Shown piece after piece: positions 1-9,421 of a DNA stretch of 64,000 nt. The translations under genes were made by a program, and so were the position numbers. The stretch covers positions 1 through 64,000 of the forward strand of contig NZ_WOFO01000014.1 of NCBI RefSeq assembly GCF_010993705.1, in the 5' to 3' direction. Position 1 is the first letter of the stretch; every line of letters starts with the position of its first letter. The DNA comes from Cyclobacterium sp. SYSU L10401 (GTDB lineage Bacteria > Bacteroidota > Bacteroidia > Cytophagales > Cyclobacteriaceae). Under the pieces are notes generated by a model, which saw nothing but the letters and a program-made list of their open reading frames with translations, made no database searches and was not told the origin of the DNA.

Positions 1-400
1 GTTCCTACATTGGAGCTTTCCGTTGCTGTAGTACTGATACCAGGTTCTGTGCTAACTTCCGTATCCCCATTGACCAGACCGGTATAGGTAAACGTCAATG
101 TTGGATTCGCTTCGCCGTATATTTTAGACTTGTCATCTGCCGTGATCGTCAGGGCGGCTTGTGTGACTTCCAGTTCGCCGGCTGCCAGGCTGATGTCATA
201 GTTCGCATCCGAGCCCCCGGTTAAAGTAACCGGATAGGTGCCTACGCTAGAGCTCCCTGTGGCAGTCGTGCTGATACCCGGCTCCTCACTCACTTCCGTA
301 TCCCCATTGACCAGACCGGTATAGCTAAAGGTCAGGGCTGGATTCTCCTCACCGTAAACCTTGCTCTTATCATCGGCGGTGAGGGTCAACGCGGCTTTAT
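1..400 (-). repeat. tandem MBG-type repeats, 79-residue period
   Basis: The stretch encoding YTGLVNGDTEVS occurs twice, 237 bp apart (start of the plus-strand match ACTTCCGTATCC at 55 and 292), so the repeat is exactly 79 codons. Each unit begins with LTxTADDKSKxYGE and contains PGISTTAT, the pattern of MBG domains. The second unit is cut by the window edge, so more copies may follow. Confidence 0.85.
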
Positions 401-3400
401 CAATTACTATTTCTCTTTCAATAGGGGTGAGCGCCAGGTTAGTATCATTTCCCTCCTGAGTGGCCGTGACAGTCGTTGTTCCTGCCTTTAAAATTACTGC
501 CTGATTATTAGTAATGCTTATAATGGTGGGATCCGCTGACGTATAGGTGACAGTCAATCCTTTATCCGTCTCTTCATCGCCAAGTGTAAAGGATTCATCG
601 CCATAGGTTTTAGAAGCAATTTCGGGAAACGTAAGGGATTGCTCGTGTTTAAGTGTCTCAAAAGAGATTTCGGATCCATAAGCTGTACCCTCACTATTCG
701 TGGCAAAAGATCTCACATAAAGGGTTGTATTGGGAGGCAGACTACCTACAGTTTGAGAAAATGCTCCCACTCCGGTCCCCATTGTAACTTTGTTGTCGGA
801 TGTTAAGGGAGTACTTGTGGTAGCCCACACTACTCCTCTTTCGTTAATAGCGGCACCTCCATCATCGCTTACCTCACCGCCGAGGATTGCGGAGGTAGCA
901 GTAACTTCCGACGGAGTGTCAGTTGCCACTGTGGGGATTAGTATAGGTTCATCCACAACCTCTTCCACCTCAACACTACTAGGTCCGGATACCTCAAATG
1001 TTACATTTCCTACATCGCCTGAAGAGTAACTCGTCATAACGATACTGTAGGTAGTGCCTCCCATCAAATTTATACTGGTAATTTTCGATTTTAAACCCCC
1101 GTCTGGATGGTCATCGTTTGCAATCATTAGGCCAGTAAGCGGGGAGGATGGGTCAAAACTGGAATACACTAGCAAAAAGCTATCGCTAAATCCAGTTGTA
1201 TTGGTAACCTCTATAGAATAATCACCCGTTACTTCCGGTGTAATTGTTCTGATAAAATAATTGTAGTCCGTTGTACTTACTCCTGAAAAATCTGTTGGAA
1301 GCAATTGTGCGGTATAATCACTATTATCCGGTTCGGGACGTTTGAACACCAGGTCATCTTCCAGATCTCCGGAAAATGTAGTAACTATAATAGAAGAAGC
1401 CGTCGTAAAACTCTCCTCAGTCCCATAACTCGTGCCTTCGCTGTTGATGGCGTAAGCACGGACAAAATATTCGGTCTCGGCAGTAAGCCCTGTAATTTCA
1501 TCAGAAAAGCTACCGTCGCCATCTCCGATTTGTACTTTGGTGTCTGATGTAGTAGGTGTACCCGTGGTGTTGTACACGATCCCGCGATCGGTTACGGTTG
1601 CACCTCCGTTGTCGGTTACCTCGCCACCAAGAGTTGCTGAAGTAGCGGTAATTCCTGATGCAGCTGTGGTGGTAACAGTGGCAAGCACACCAATTACAGG
1701 ACTATTCACCTCAATATTGTTGAGCGCAGTCCAGGTGTCATCACCTCCCTGCTTGTAAAAACGTATCTCATCAACATTAGTAAAAGCTGAGGAAAGTATT
1801 CCCAACTGAGATAGGTGCACATAACTTTCGTCGGTATTCCCGGCAAATGTAACTGCATCCTTGGAGCTTCCATTATCAAAGGCCTCGATGATAAATGTAG
1901 CTCCATCCCATGTTCCCCAGTCCATGAAATCTAAGCTCTCCAATGAGAAATTGTCTCCATTGGCAGACTTTATAGCCCATCCGTAATGTTCTAAGGTAGC
2001 CCCATAAGTAACGATTGGCGGATATGAAGGCCAGTCATCACTATCATGATATTCCAGAGGATCAGCGGTCAAAGCTGTACCAGAACTATTTATGGGATAA
2101 ACTTCTATGTCTATATCAGAAATACTTACAGACCCTCCTTCACCGTCCACTGCCTTAGAATCTGAAAAACCATCATCGTTTGAAAACGAGATTGTTGGAT
2201 TAGCATTCAATAAAACAGAAGGTGCATCTGTAGTAAAACTCACCTCATCTCCATAACTCGTGCCTTCACTATTGATGGCATAAGCGCGTACATAGTACGT
2301 GGTTTCTGCGGTAAGGCCGGTAATGGCTTCCTCAAATGCGCCCGTTCCGTTTCCGTCTTGTATTTTGGTATCTGAAGTGGTTGGATTAGAGCTGGTAGCA
2401 TACACAAAACCGCGTTCGGTTACGGTTGCACCACCATCATTTGTAACTTCACCATTAAAAGTAACTCCTGTGGCGGTAATGGAGGTTGCTGCTGAAGTGG
2501 AGACGGTTGGCATTACAACAGTAGATGGAATAACATAAGCCACGTTATCTAAATAAAAATTTATATCTGTAGCTTCAATCCATACTTCATCAATATTCGT
2601 AAAATCAGGGTTCCCAGAGACATCTATATCTCCGTTAAAATTTACATTTACTGTACTCCCAACTTGTGCTCCATTTCTACGCGCTTTTAAAGTTCCGGTG
2701 GTGCTTGCAAAACCTGCATCTTGTAAGTAAATGCTAGATAAAGTAAATTCACTACCATCATGCCTGCTAATAGTCCATTTTGTAATACCTCCAATATCTG
2801 TATTATTATCATAAAGAGCCCCTGTTCCTCCAGCTCCTTCGTTTGATTTAAAAGTTATCAAATCATTTGCGTTTGGAGCGTTTATTTCAAAATTTAGTGG
2901 CCCAATGGCAGTGGATTTCCCTAAGGTATTAGAAATAGTATTTGTTATCCCTAAATTATTAAAATCAAGTGTCGCAGGTCCTGAAGGTACTGCACCTGAT
3001 ACTATATTGCTTAATGTTATATTTCTTATTGTAAAAGCATCTACAGAAACGGTACTTGGATTAATTGTTATTTCAATTTCCGAAACTCCTGTTACTGGCA
3101 ATGAGGCGTTAGTATCAAAAAAAGCACCTATTGATACTCCAGATGTTGAAGATGTAAGCGATTTTGTGCCATTTAATGTCATGGTACGAATAACTGTACC
3201 TACAGAATTTTTAAAAACAATTTTTGTGTTTGTTGTGTAATCTGCATCTGAAGCAGGATCTAAATAGTTAGAAATACTTAAATCATTTACATCAAAAGAA
3301 ACGGCGTTTTCGCCATCAGCCTTTAGAGTGATTACATCTGTACCTCCTGCTGTTGTTAGTTTTGAAAATAGTTCGGACCCCACTATAGAGCCCGTAGTTC

Positions 3401-3572
3401 CTGTAGCATTATTACTAACCACCAAAACAGAATTTGTTGAAATCGTTTTAAATCCCGACCCAGCGGAATTATCAGCCCCCAACCCTCTAAACTGAGTGAA
3501 AGACTGAGCATCGACTCGAAATAAAGAAAGATATAAAACGAAAAATATTGAAAATTGAACAATTTTTTTCAT
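1..3572 (-). CDS. large modular secreted surface protein (FN3-like and MBG repeats), C-terminus outside window
   Basis: An open frame runs from an ATG at 3572 to the left edge without a stop, giving 1190 visible residues. The first 23 residues form a Sec signal peptide ending in VDAQ. After two beta-rich segments (about residues 25-350) there are three FN3-like modules (about 353-448, 628-724 and 879-974) sharing the core GGATVTxRGxVY and a YVRAYAxNSEGTSYG-type end. A segment resembling a pre-peptidase C-terminal domain lies between the second and third. From about residue 1058 the protein turns into MBG-type repeats. This architecture is typical of Bacteroidota cell-surface adhesin-like proteins exported by type IX secretion, but the C-terminal sorting domain is not in the window, so that route is inference. 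Ligand or enzyme activity is unknown. Confidence 0.85.
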   Translation of the reverse strand, partial: MKKIVQFSIFFVLYLSLFRVDAQSFTQFRGLGADNSAGSGFKTISTNSVLVVSNNATGTTGSIVGSELFSKLTTAGGTDVITLKADGENAVSFDVNDLSISNYLDPASDADYTTNTKIVFKNSVGTVIRTMTLNGTKSLTSSTSGVSIGAFFDTNASLPVTGVSEIEITINPSTVSVDAFTIRNITLSNIVSGAVPSGPATLDFNNLGITNTISNTLGKSTAIGPLNFEINAPNANDLITFKSNEGAGGTGALYDNNTDIGGITKWTISRHDGSEFTLSSIYLQDAGFASTTGTLKARRNGAQVGSTVNVNFNGDIDVSGNPDFTNIDEVWIEATDINFYLDNVAYVIPSTVVMPTVSTSAATSITATGVTFNGEVTNDGGATVTERGFVYATSSNPTTSDTKIQDGNGTGAFEEAITGLTAETTYYVRAYAINSEGTSYGDEVSFTTDAPSVLLNANPTISFSNDDGFSDSKAVDGEGGSVSISDIDIEVYPINSSGTALTADPLEYHDSDDWPSYPPIVTYGATLEHYGWAIKSANGDNFSLESLDFMDWGTWDGATFIIEAFDNGSSKDAVTFAGNTDESYVHLSQLGILSSAFTNVDEIRFYKQGGDDTWTALNNIEVNSPVIGVLATVTTTAASGITATSATLGGEVTDNGGATVTDRGIVYNTTGTPTTSDTKVQIGDGDGSFSDEITGLTAETEYFVRAYAINSEGTSYGTEESFTTASSIIVTTFSGDLEDDLVFKRPEPDNSDYTAQLLPTDFSGVSTTDYNYFIRTITPEVTGDYSIEVTNTTGFSDSFLLVYSSFDPSSPLTGLMIANDDHPDGGLKSKITSINLMGGTTYSIVMTSYSSGDVGNVTFEVSGPSSVEVEEVVDEPILIPTVATDTPSEVTATSAILGGEVSDDGGAAINERGVVWATTSTPLTSDNKVTMGTGVGAFSQTVGSLPPNTTLYVRSFATNSEGTAYGSEISFETLKHEQSLTFPEIASKTYGDESFTLGDEETDKGLTVTYTSADPTIISITNNQAVILKAGTTTVTATQEGNDTNLALTPIEREIVIDKAALTLTADDKSKVYGEENPALTFSYTGLVNGDTEVSEEPGISTTATGSSSVGTYPVTLTGGSDANYDISLAAGELEVTQAALTITADDKSKIYGEANPTLTFTYTGLVNGDTEVSTEPGISTTATESSNVG
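650..2513 (-). repeat. three FN3-like modules in the surface protein
   Basis: Homologous modules lie at about 2230-2513, 1400-1690 and 650-937, separated by non-repeated domains. Each carries a TAT(S)AxLGGEV-type start, a GGATV(T)xRG core, a DTKxQxGxGxGxF loop and a final NSEGTSYGxExSFTT. The first two are closest at protein level; the third has diverged (DDGGAAINERG, SFATNSEGTAYG). The order of modules and the diverged third copy suggest growth by module duplication rather than recent slippage. Confidence 0.8.
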
Positions 3573-4171
3573 GAGGGTATTATTTTAATAGTTGTGATAT
3601 AGATTGGGGCACTCGTATTTGTATCATAGTCCACGCCACCATTCCCAAGTCGATGGAGCTTGAATTGGGCTATAAAAAGCGAAGCCAAAGGAGGCTTTAC
3701 ATAGCTAAACATACGATGGGACCAAAGGTAAAAATTCTCCATTTTATACTGATTTCGTTTTTTTGAGAAACAGATTAATTGCCGAAAAGTACAGTGTTTT
3801 CGATGGATTATCAGCTTTTATATGTTCCATTATCTGATTTTGAAACAAATAGCCAGAGAATAACATTTTACCTCTTTCAAAATGCAAAAAACAAAAATTG
3901 AAAATAAAGGGGCAAACAAAATATTTTTCTTAAAAAAGGAATAGGTGAAAAATCCGGATAGAATGTTCCCTGTGACCCTGCAAGCAGCTCAGTGGTTTAG
4001 GCTGTTGTACCGAAGATAATCGTACCATTTACGGGCTACTTTTTTAAAATGGGAACCTTAGCTGACTCGCTATATATTTTGAATAAAAATCCCAAAAAAT
4101 CACCCAACATAAAGAAGAAAATTCTCCTTGGCTTGAAGGCTGGAAAATGGCTCCACTTTTTTGTCAAACCA
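3573..4171. other. 599-bp intergenic region, no gene recognised
   Basis: This AT-rich stretch separates the large surface-protein gene from the AraC-type regulator gene, both on the minus strand. I see no convincing reading frame. It contains a possible minus-strand -7 box (3723-3730) and a small hairpin AAGCC/GGCTT near 3683-3698. A plus-strand frame starting at 4049 runs antisense into the regulator and is taken as a shadow. Confidence 0.6.
3723..3730 (-). promoter_or_regulatory. possible -7 box TACCTTTG for the surface-protein gene
   Basis: The minus strand reads TACCTTTG, matching the Bacteroidota -7 consensus TAnnTTTG. No clear -33 TTTG is present about 20 bp upstream. It would give a leader of about 140 bases. 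The same octamer lies in front of three other genes in this window. Confidence 0.35.
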
Positions 4172-5401
4172 TTAATTTTCCTGAAAGACTTTCCAATATT
4201 CGTTCGGGCTCATTCCATACTTTTTCTTGAAGGCATTGAAAAAAGTAGTACGGCTGCGAAACCCACAATATTCCCCCAGGGATTCCACCGTATAATCGTC
4301 CAAATAACCCTCCTCTATTTTCGTTTTGGCCAGCTTTACCCGGTACTCGTTTACCAGGGTTTTAAAATCAGAACGATAGTAATGGCGGAAATACACGGGC
4401 AAATCCCTGACCGGCACTTGAAGCCTTTTGGCCAGATCTCCCACCAAAAGTCCCTGCTTTCGGTAGATTTGTTCTTCGAAAAAAAGCGCCTCAATGGCTT
4501 CTCTTACTTGCTCATTCAGGAGAACCCCGGATTCATTCCCAATCGTAGTTTCATCTGCCTGTCCTGAATGGTCGGGGTCTGCACCCTCTGTTTTTTGCAT
4601 TCCTGACAATTGTCCCGGTTCTCTCCAATTCATAGGTTCCCCATTCCACTTAAATACCCACTCTGGATTCAACTGGATATACACACTCAAAATCAACATG
4701 CAAAACAAAATCAAATAGGAAGCATAGGTCTGTACAAAACCCAAATCAGCACCTGCCGCCACCCCGGCAAAGAAGGCGACTCGGAAGGCAAAATACCCCA
4801 GATTTATTCCTCCAATCAAAACGATGGCCACAAAGAGCCAGTTTTTACTCCAGGATTTAGTAAGGAAACCATCCGGGAACGACCCCTTTCGATACAGGAT
4901 CCAACAACTGAGAGTGAAATAGCTGGCTATCAATATAACTCGAACAGCGTTAACCAAATTGGGATGAATCAGCCCCCTGGCCAATAGATCCAATTGATAA
5001 GGAGAATCCACTACTTCTCTGGCAATAGCCAGTTTTTCAGGTCCGGGAATCAGATAAAAGGGAGTCAATTCCAGAAAATGGACCGCTGCAGGTATAAAAT
5101 GCAAAACATCCTTCCTTTTCAAGCCTTTCACATTCGTGGCATTGTTTCGGATAAAAAAATAAAAAAACGGTGCCGCTAAAAAGCCCAGGGGACTGCAAGT
5201 ACGCATCAAGTGCGGCTGCACAAGAATGAACTCCATTTCGTACCATAAAATAAATACCAAAAAATACACTCCATAAAAAAGCAGAGACCATCCTAAATAA
5301 TAATTTCTGATTTGTCCTTTATTACCATTCAAAATTAGGACCAGGGCATTTAGCACTGAGAATGAAAGAATAAGCAATTTAAATATCAATACTCCGGACA
5401 T
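4172..5401 (-). CDS. AraC-family regulator with N-terminal multi-pass membrane domain
   Basis: The 409-residue product has about seven hydrophobic segments in its first 230 residues, then a hydrophilic linker and a C-terminal AraC-type double helix-turn-helix (about residues 310-405). The last helix-turn-helix shows GEYCGFRSRTTFFNAFKKKYG followed by SPNEY, the family signature. It is probably an inner-membrane sensor that regulates transcription directly; its ligand and target are unknown. I chose the ATG at 5401; an in-frame GTG at 5407 would add two residues. It is monocistronic: the upstream neighbour on this strand ends at 5624 with about 220 bp between. The AraC domain is certain, the membrane-sensor reading is strong inference. 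Confidence 0.85.
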   Translation of the reverse strand: MSGVLIFKLLILSFSVLNALVLILNGNKGQIRNYYLGWSLLFYGVYFLVFILWYEMEFILVQPHLMRTCSPLGFLAAPFFYFFIRNNATNVKGLKRKDVLHFIPAAVHFLELTPFYLIPGPEKLAIAREVVDSPYQLDLLARGLIHPNLVNAVRVILIASYFTLSCWILYRKGSFPDGFLTKSWSKNWLFVAIVLIGGINLGYFAFRVAFFAGVAAGADLGFVQTYASYLILFCMLILSVYIQLNPEWVFKWNGEPMNWREPGQLSGMQKTEGADPDHSGQADETTIGNESGVLLNEQVREAIEALFFEEQIYRKQGLLVGDLAKRLQVPVRDLPVYFRHYYRSDFKTLVNEYRVKLAKTKIEEGYLDDYTVESLGEYCGFRSRTTFFNAFKKKYGMSPNEYWKVFQEN

Positions 5402-5623
5402 GAGCACACATAAAAATCCATTTTACAAGGTTAAGATTTGTCATTCGTAGGGTTAACAAACCTTAATTCACCGAAAAATAAAGTTTTTCAACAGAAAAAA
5501 CAACTTACTATCTATCGGGTTCATTCGTAGTATTAATCGAAACGAAACTGTTCCCGCCGACTTTTCAGGGGATAATACCGAAGCCATTCAGCGGACTCGG
5601 TCCGAAAAACCAGGGGAATCTAC

Positions 5624-6667
5624 CTATGAAACGTTCAAATGGGTACGGGCATGAAGCAGGGCCTCCTGGGTTGATTTTACCCAAGCCGCTTTGTTTGGAG
5701 GAAGCAGTTGATCCAGCTCTCGCTCCCTGTCCGGATCTTGCTTCCCTACTCTACGTATATATACCGCTTCCACTCTTCCCGGAAAATCCCGAATAACCTC
5801 TGCATATAGCTCCGGGTCATGCTGTCCACTGTCTCCTATCAACAGGAATTGCTGCTCTGGAAAAAACTCCATAAGAAAACGAATCTTTTCCAATTTATGA
5901 TCGTGGTTTCCTCCTCCGGATTTCCAGATGTTTCTCAGATTTACATGGCTGTCCTTCAGTAAAATTGGTCCTACAGGAATATCCCGGTATCGGAGAAAGT
6001 CTCTGATCAGTTCAAACAAATTCCAATCACTGCTGGACACATAAAAAACGGGGTATTCCCCATTGGCCGAAAGCAGGCGATAAAAATCACTTACTCCTGG
6101 AAAGGGTCTTCTGGTATAGGCGTTTTTAGAGACAGATAGCCACAACTTTTCGCCCAGATTAGTGGCTTTGGAGACGATAATCGTGTCATCAATATCAGAA
6201 ATAATGGCCCTGGGATAAGTTTTATGAATAAAATGGATCTTTTTTTCCACCAACGGCTCACTGGATTGCAGGTCCTCCTCAGGCTTGAGGGACAATTGAA
6301 TCTTGTCAGGGATTTCTTCCATCTTGTCAGGAAGTGGCATCATCACTTCAAAAATCCCCTCACTATCTGTAGTAAGGTCAGTTTGCTGATCTCCAATTTG
6401 AAGCCCCAGTCCTGCATCCGGCACACTGCTGCCCGAATACCGGCGGATGGTGGCCAGTAAATTTTGCAAGGCACTTTTATCTTCGGAAGGACGACTTTGG
6501 GTGTAGGCCTCCACCAGGCGACCCTTCAGAAAAACCTGCGAGCGGTTACTTAAAACCAGAAAGACCTCTATCCGAACCTCATCAAGTTTTCCTATTTTAC
6601 GCTTTATTTTGGAAAAAGTATAACGGAAAGGCCAGGTGAGCCACCTGAAAACAAACAATTGTTTCAT
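5624..6667 (-). CDS. App1-type phosphatidate phosphatase-like protein
   Basis: The C-terminal half carries the App1/DUF2183 catalytic region: SDIDDTII (the DxDxT nucleophile motif of HAD-like phosphatases), PVFYVSSSDWNLF, and a late LIGDSGQHDPELY. In yeast the App1 family dephosphorylates phosphatidic acid; bacterial substrates are poorly known. The N-terminal 150 residues look like a beta-rich accessory domain. The start at ATG 6667 is preferred over an in-frame TTG at 6673 that overlaps the tolC stop. Only 2 bp separate it from the TolC gene, so it is the last gene of the tetR-ABC-HlyD-TolC operon, which suggests a link with envelope lipid handling or export. That functional link is inference. 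Confidence 0.8.
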   Translation of the reverse strand: MKQLFVFRWLTWPFRYTFSKIKRKIGKLDEVRIEVFLVLSNRSQVFLKGRLVEAYTQSRPSEDKSALQNLLATIRRYSGSSVPDAGLGLQIGDQQTDLTTDSEGIFEVMMPLPDKMEEIPDKIQLSLKPEEDLQSSEPLVEKKIHFIHKTYPRAIISDIDDTIIVSKATNLGEKLWLSVSKNAYTRRPFPGVSDFYRLLSANGEYPVFYVSSSDWNLFELIRDFLRYRDIPVGPILLKDSHVNLRNIWKSGGGNHDHKLEKIRFLMEFFPEQQFLLIGDSGQHDPELYAEVIRDFPGRVEAVYIRRVGKQDPDRERELDQLLPPNKAAWVKSTQEALLHARTHLNVS

Positions 6668-6669
6668 GC

Positions 6670-8064
6670 TCAAGGTACCTCAAAACCCAGGCCAGCGGCA
6701 TTCCTGACTTTAGAAAAGCCAATATTCTTTTTGACAAACAGGGAATTATTGACGAGTAAGGCATCAAACAAGCTGGTTTCCCTTGCATTGATTAAAAACA
6801 AGGAACTTTCTCCCATTTCAAATTTGGTTCTTTCACCTTCCACCAACCGCTCCAGACCATTGATGTTATCACTGAATGTGGCCAGTTGTCTGTTCAATAC
6901 CTGAAAGTTGTTGAATTCCTGTTCCAGTTTTGCCCTGAGCTGCTGAAATTTGAGGTCTCTTTTATTGTTGACCATATTGATTTTGGTTTTGGTCAATCCC
7001 AACCCGCCCCTTTCTTTTCTCAAAAGCAGGGGTGTAGAAATTTTAACACCAAATTTGTAGTTGTTTTCCAAAAAACCTACTCCTTCCATCCCTCCAAAAG
7101 TTTCGGTAAGAAAATTGTATTTGAGTTTGACCTCTGGCTTCAATTGCTCCGCTTTATACCTTCGGTCAATTTCCAGGTAATTCAAATCATAGTCCAGCAG
7201 CCTCAACTCAGGATGGCTGGCGATGAGTTCCCTGAAAACCTCCATGTCCGGCATACCGGAGACGTATTCGTCTAAAACCTGGGGGAAAATGCCCGGTTCT
7301 AAAAACAGTGGATTCTGATCACTGTCCCAAAGGTAAACATTCAATTCCTGTGTACGGGCAAAATAAACATTTTCAGCTTCCTGTAGCTGTATCGTCCGGT
7401 TCAATACCTGTGTATATGACTCCACGGTGTCAATCGCCGGTAAATCTCCCTGCTCAAAACTGGATTTGATCCCCTCAAACCGGATAGAAGCCAGGCGTAG
7501 TCCTTCTTCCCTTACCATCAGATCCGCATAAGCTCCTGCCCATTTCCAATAGGCATCGGTAGCGTCCAGGTACAAGTCATTCAGGGTTTGTTTTCTTTCT
7601 TCCTCCCTGGCCAGGGCATAAATTTTGGCTTGCTGTAAGGCAGCTCTTCTTTCATCAATAAACAGTCCCTTACCCACATTCACAGCGGCTCCTACGGCAA
7701 AAAGCCCATTTTCAGGCACATTTCGCTCTGAATTCAGGTAAGTACCCTGGTTTTGTTCTACCGTCCCCTGAAACTCCACACCTCCTAGTGTGGGCACCTT
7801 AATACCGGCTTCCCGTTTGTTGTAATATTCTGTATCCTGATATTGCTTCTCATCCATACTGCCGTACAACTTGGGGTCAAAGCCTCCTCTGGCCATCCTT
7901 ATCTCCTGCCTACCCAACTCCAGGTTGAGGTCTGCTTGTCTGGCTACAGGATGGTAATCCAGGACCCAGGCCATAAAATCGGTATAGTTCAGGGTTTCCT
8001 GGGCTTGTAAAGGTCCGAAAACCCCAAACCAAAAGGAACAAAATAGAATCAATGCATATTTCAT
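6670..8064 (-). CDS. TolC-family outer-membrane channel protein
   Basis: A 464-residue protein with a Sec signal peptide (cleavage near LQA-QE) and the two long helical halves of the OEP/TolC family, recognisable by LDATDAYWKWAGAYADL-type helices and a second copy starting near residue 340. It should form the outer-membrane and periplasmic tunnel of a tripartite efflux or type I secretion system. It overlaps the HlyD gene by 4 bp and is followed after 2 bp by the App1-type gene, which places it in the middle of one operon. The length is normal for the family. The exported substrate cannot be read from the sequence. Confidence 0.9.
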   Translation of the reverse strand: MKYALILFCSFWFGVFGPLQAQETLNYTDFMAWVLDYHPVARQADLNLELGRQEIRMARGGFDPKLYGSMDEKQYQDTEYYNKREAGIKVPTLGGVEFQGTVEQNQGTYLNSERNVPENGLFAVGAAVNVGKGLFIDERRAALQQAKIYALAREEERKQTLNDLYLDATDAYWKWAGAYADLMVREEGLRLASIRFEGIKSSFEQGDLPAIDTVESYTQVLNRTIQLQEAENVYFARTQELNVYLWDSDQNPLFLEPGIFPQVLDEYVSGMPDMEVFRELIASHPELRLLDYDLNYLEIDRRYKAEQLKPEVKLKYNFLTETFGGMEGVGFLENNYKFGVKISTPLLLRKERGGLGLTKTKINMVNNKRDLKFQQLRAKLEQEFNNFQVLNRQLATFSDNINGLERLVEGERTKFEMGESSLFLINARETSLFDALLVNNSLFVKKNIGFSKVRNAAGLGFEVP

Positions 8065-9416
8065 TTTTGCTGATTTTTCATTTCTCTGACTTCTTTCAGG
8101 GTGTAATAGTCAGGTGGAAAACCATTCATTTGTCGCCATATCTCATACCACACCGGTACATCGTTCAGCAGGGCGATACCATCTGCTCCGGAGCCTACCC
8201 GCAAGGCTTCCGGCCAGGGATCTTCATCCGGATCTTGCACCACCAACAAGCGGTATTGGTTGTTCGTACTGGTAAAATTATCAATGGCATATACCCTTCC
8301 ACCAAAGGTGCCATTGGAGAGCTGTGGCCAACCTGAAAAAACGATGGCAGGCCAGCCATCAAAAATAAACCTGATCTTATTGCCCACCTTTACCAGCGGC
8401 AGATCAATTGGGTCAATGTACATTTCAACTGCCAAGGAGTAATTTTGAGGCATGATACTGACGATTTCTGCTCCCTCCTTGATGGTTTCTCCCAAACCCA
8501 CCTGAATGGCTTTGGTGATATAGCCGTCCTGGGGTGCCAGGACAAAGTACATGCCCGACCTCACGGTATAGTTGGAGAGTTCATTTCTCAATTTATTTAC
8601 CGTCGCTTCAGCGTCATACTGACTGGACAAGGCAGAAAACTTGTCTGAATTTACTTTCGCCAGTTTGTCCCTGAAATCATTGTCGATGGCATTGAGTTCC
8701 AGGGTGGCGGATATCACCTCATTTCTGCTACTCAGCAGTTTGTTTTCAGCACTTATTTTTTTGGCCTGCGATTCCTGCAATTTTATCCTTCTGGCTTCCA
8801 GATCGGTCAGGGATTTCAAACCTTCCTCGTACAGCGTTTCCATCCTTTCATATTGCCTCTCAGCCACAGTAAGGTTTACCTTTTCTGCTTCCAGCATGAT
8901 GCTGTCCGAAAGCACACTCAAATTGGCTTGCTGCAACTTGTTCTGGGCTTGTTCCTTTCGCAACCTGTTATTTTGACTCAGCGCCTGAAGTTGTTGTTCC
9001 TGGGCTTTGATTTTTTCCTCATAAGACCTTACCGACAGCTCCTTGGCATCTACCTGAAGTCTTGTCCTTTCCAGTAATTCAGGATCCATATACTGATCCT
9101 TGATCTCTGATATAAATAAAATCGTATCCCCCTTCTGCACAAAATCCCCTTCCTGAACATACCACCTTTCTATCCTGCCGGGTATCACCGAATGAATGGT
9201 TTGTGGGCGGTGTTCCGGCTTAAGAGCAGTTACCATTCCCTGGGAGCGAAAATTCTGGGTCCAGGGTAAAAAGAGGAATACGAACCCAGCCAATAATATG
9301 TACAAAAGAATCCTGACCCGCTTTCTGCTCTGATCACTTGGAATGGTCATGCGGTAACTATCAAACAAAAAGGGATTGATTTGCCCTTTTACAGAGTTTT
9401 TAGAAATATTAAGCAT
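8061..9416 (-). CDS. HlyD-family membrane-fusion (adaptor) protein
   Basis: The 451-residue protein has one membrane segment at about residues 36-53 with a short cytoplasmic N-terminus, then a lipoyl/barrel region (IPGRIERWYVQEGDFVQKGD), a long coiled coil (about 115-265) and a second barrel half (APQDGYITKAIQVGLGETIKEG). This is the classical HlyD layout that links an inner-membrane ABC exporter to TolC. It starts 5 bp after the ABC gene stop and overlaps the TolC gene by 4 bp, so the three components are co-expressed. The long coiled coil fits direct docking to the TolC-like partner. The cargo is unknown; no peptide or toxin gene is next to it. Confidence 0.92.
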   Translation of the reverse strand: MLNISKNSVKGQINPFLFDSYRMTIPSDQSRKRVRILLYILLAGFVFLFLPWTQNFRSQGMVTALKPEHRPQTIHSVIPGRIERWYVQEGDFVQKGDTILFISEIKDQYMDPELLERTRLQVDAKELSVRSYEEKIKAQEQQLQALSQNNRLRKEQAQNKLQQANLSVLSDSIMLEAEKVNLTVAERQYERMETLYEEGLKSLTDLEARRIKLQESQAKKISAENKLLSSRNEVISATLELNAIDNDFRDKLAKVNSDKFSALSSQYDAEATVNKLRNELSNYTVRSGMYFVLAPQDGYITKAIQVGLGETIKEGAEIVSIMPQNYSLAVEMYIDPIDLPLVKVGNKIRFIFDGWPAIVFSGWPQLSNGTFGGRVYAIDNFTSTNNQYRLLVVQDPDEDPWPEALRVGSGADGIALLNDVPVWYEIWRQMNGFPPDYYTLKEVREMKNQQK

Positions 9417-9421
9417 GGCTG

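Noticed and set aside
650-2513. regular repeats as a CRISPR array
   Set aside because: The repeats are in frame, about 90 codons long and encode FN3-like modules.
3984-4035. tRNA-like segment AGCTCAGTGGTTTAG
   Set aside because: It resembles a D-arm, but the anticodon and T arms and a matching acceptor stem are missing.
4049-4567. 172-codon plus-strand frame overlapping the AraC regulator end
   Set aside because: Antisense to the conserved helix-turn-helix coding region and no domain of its own.
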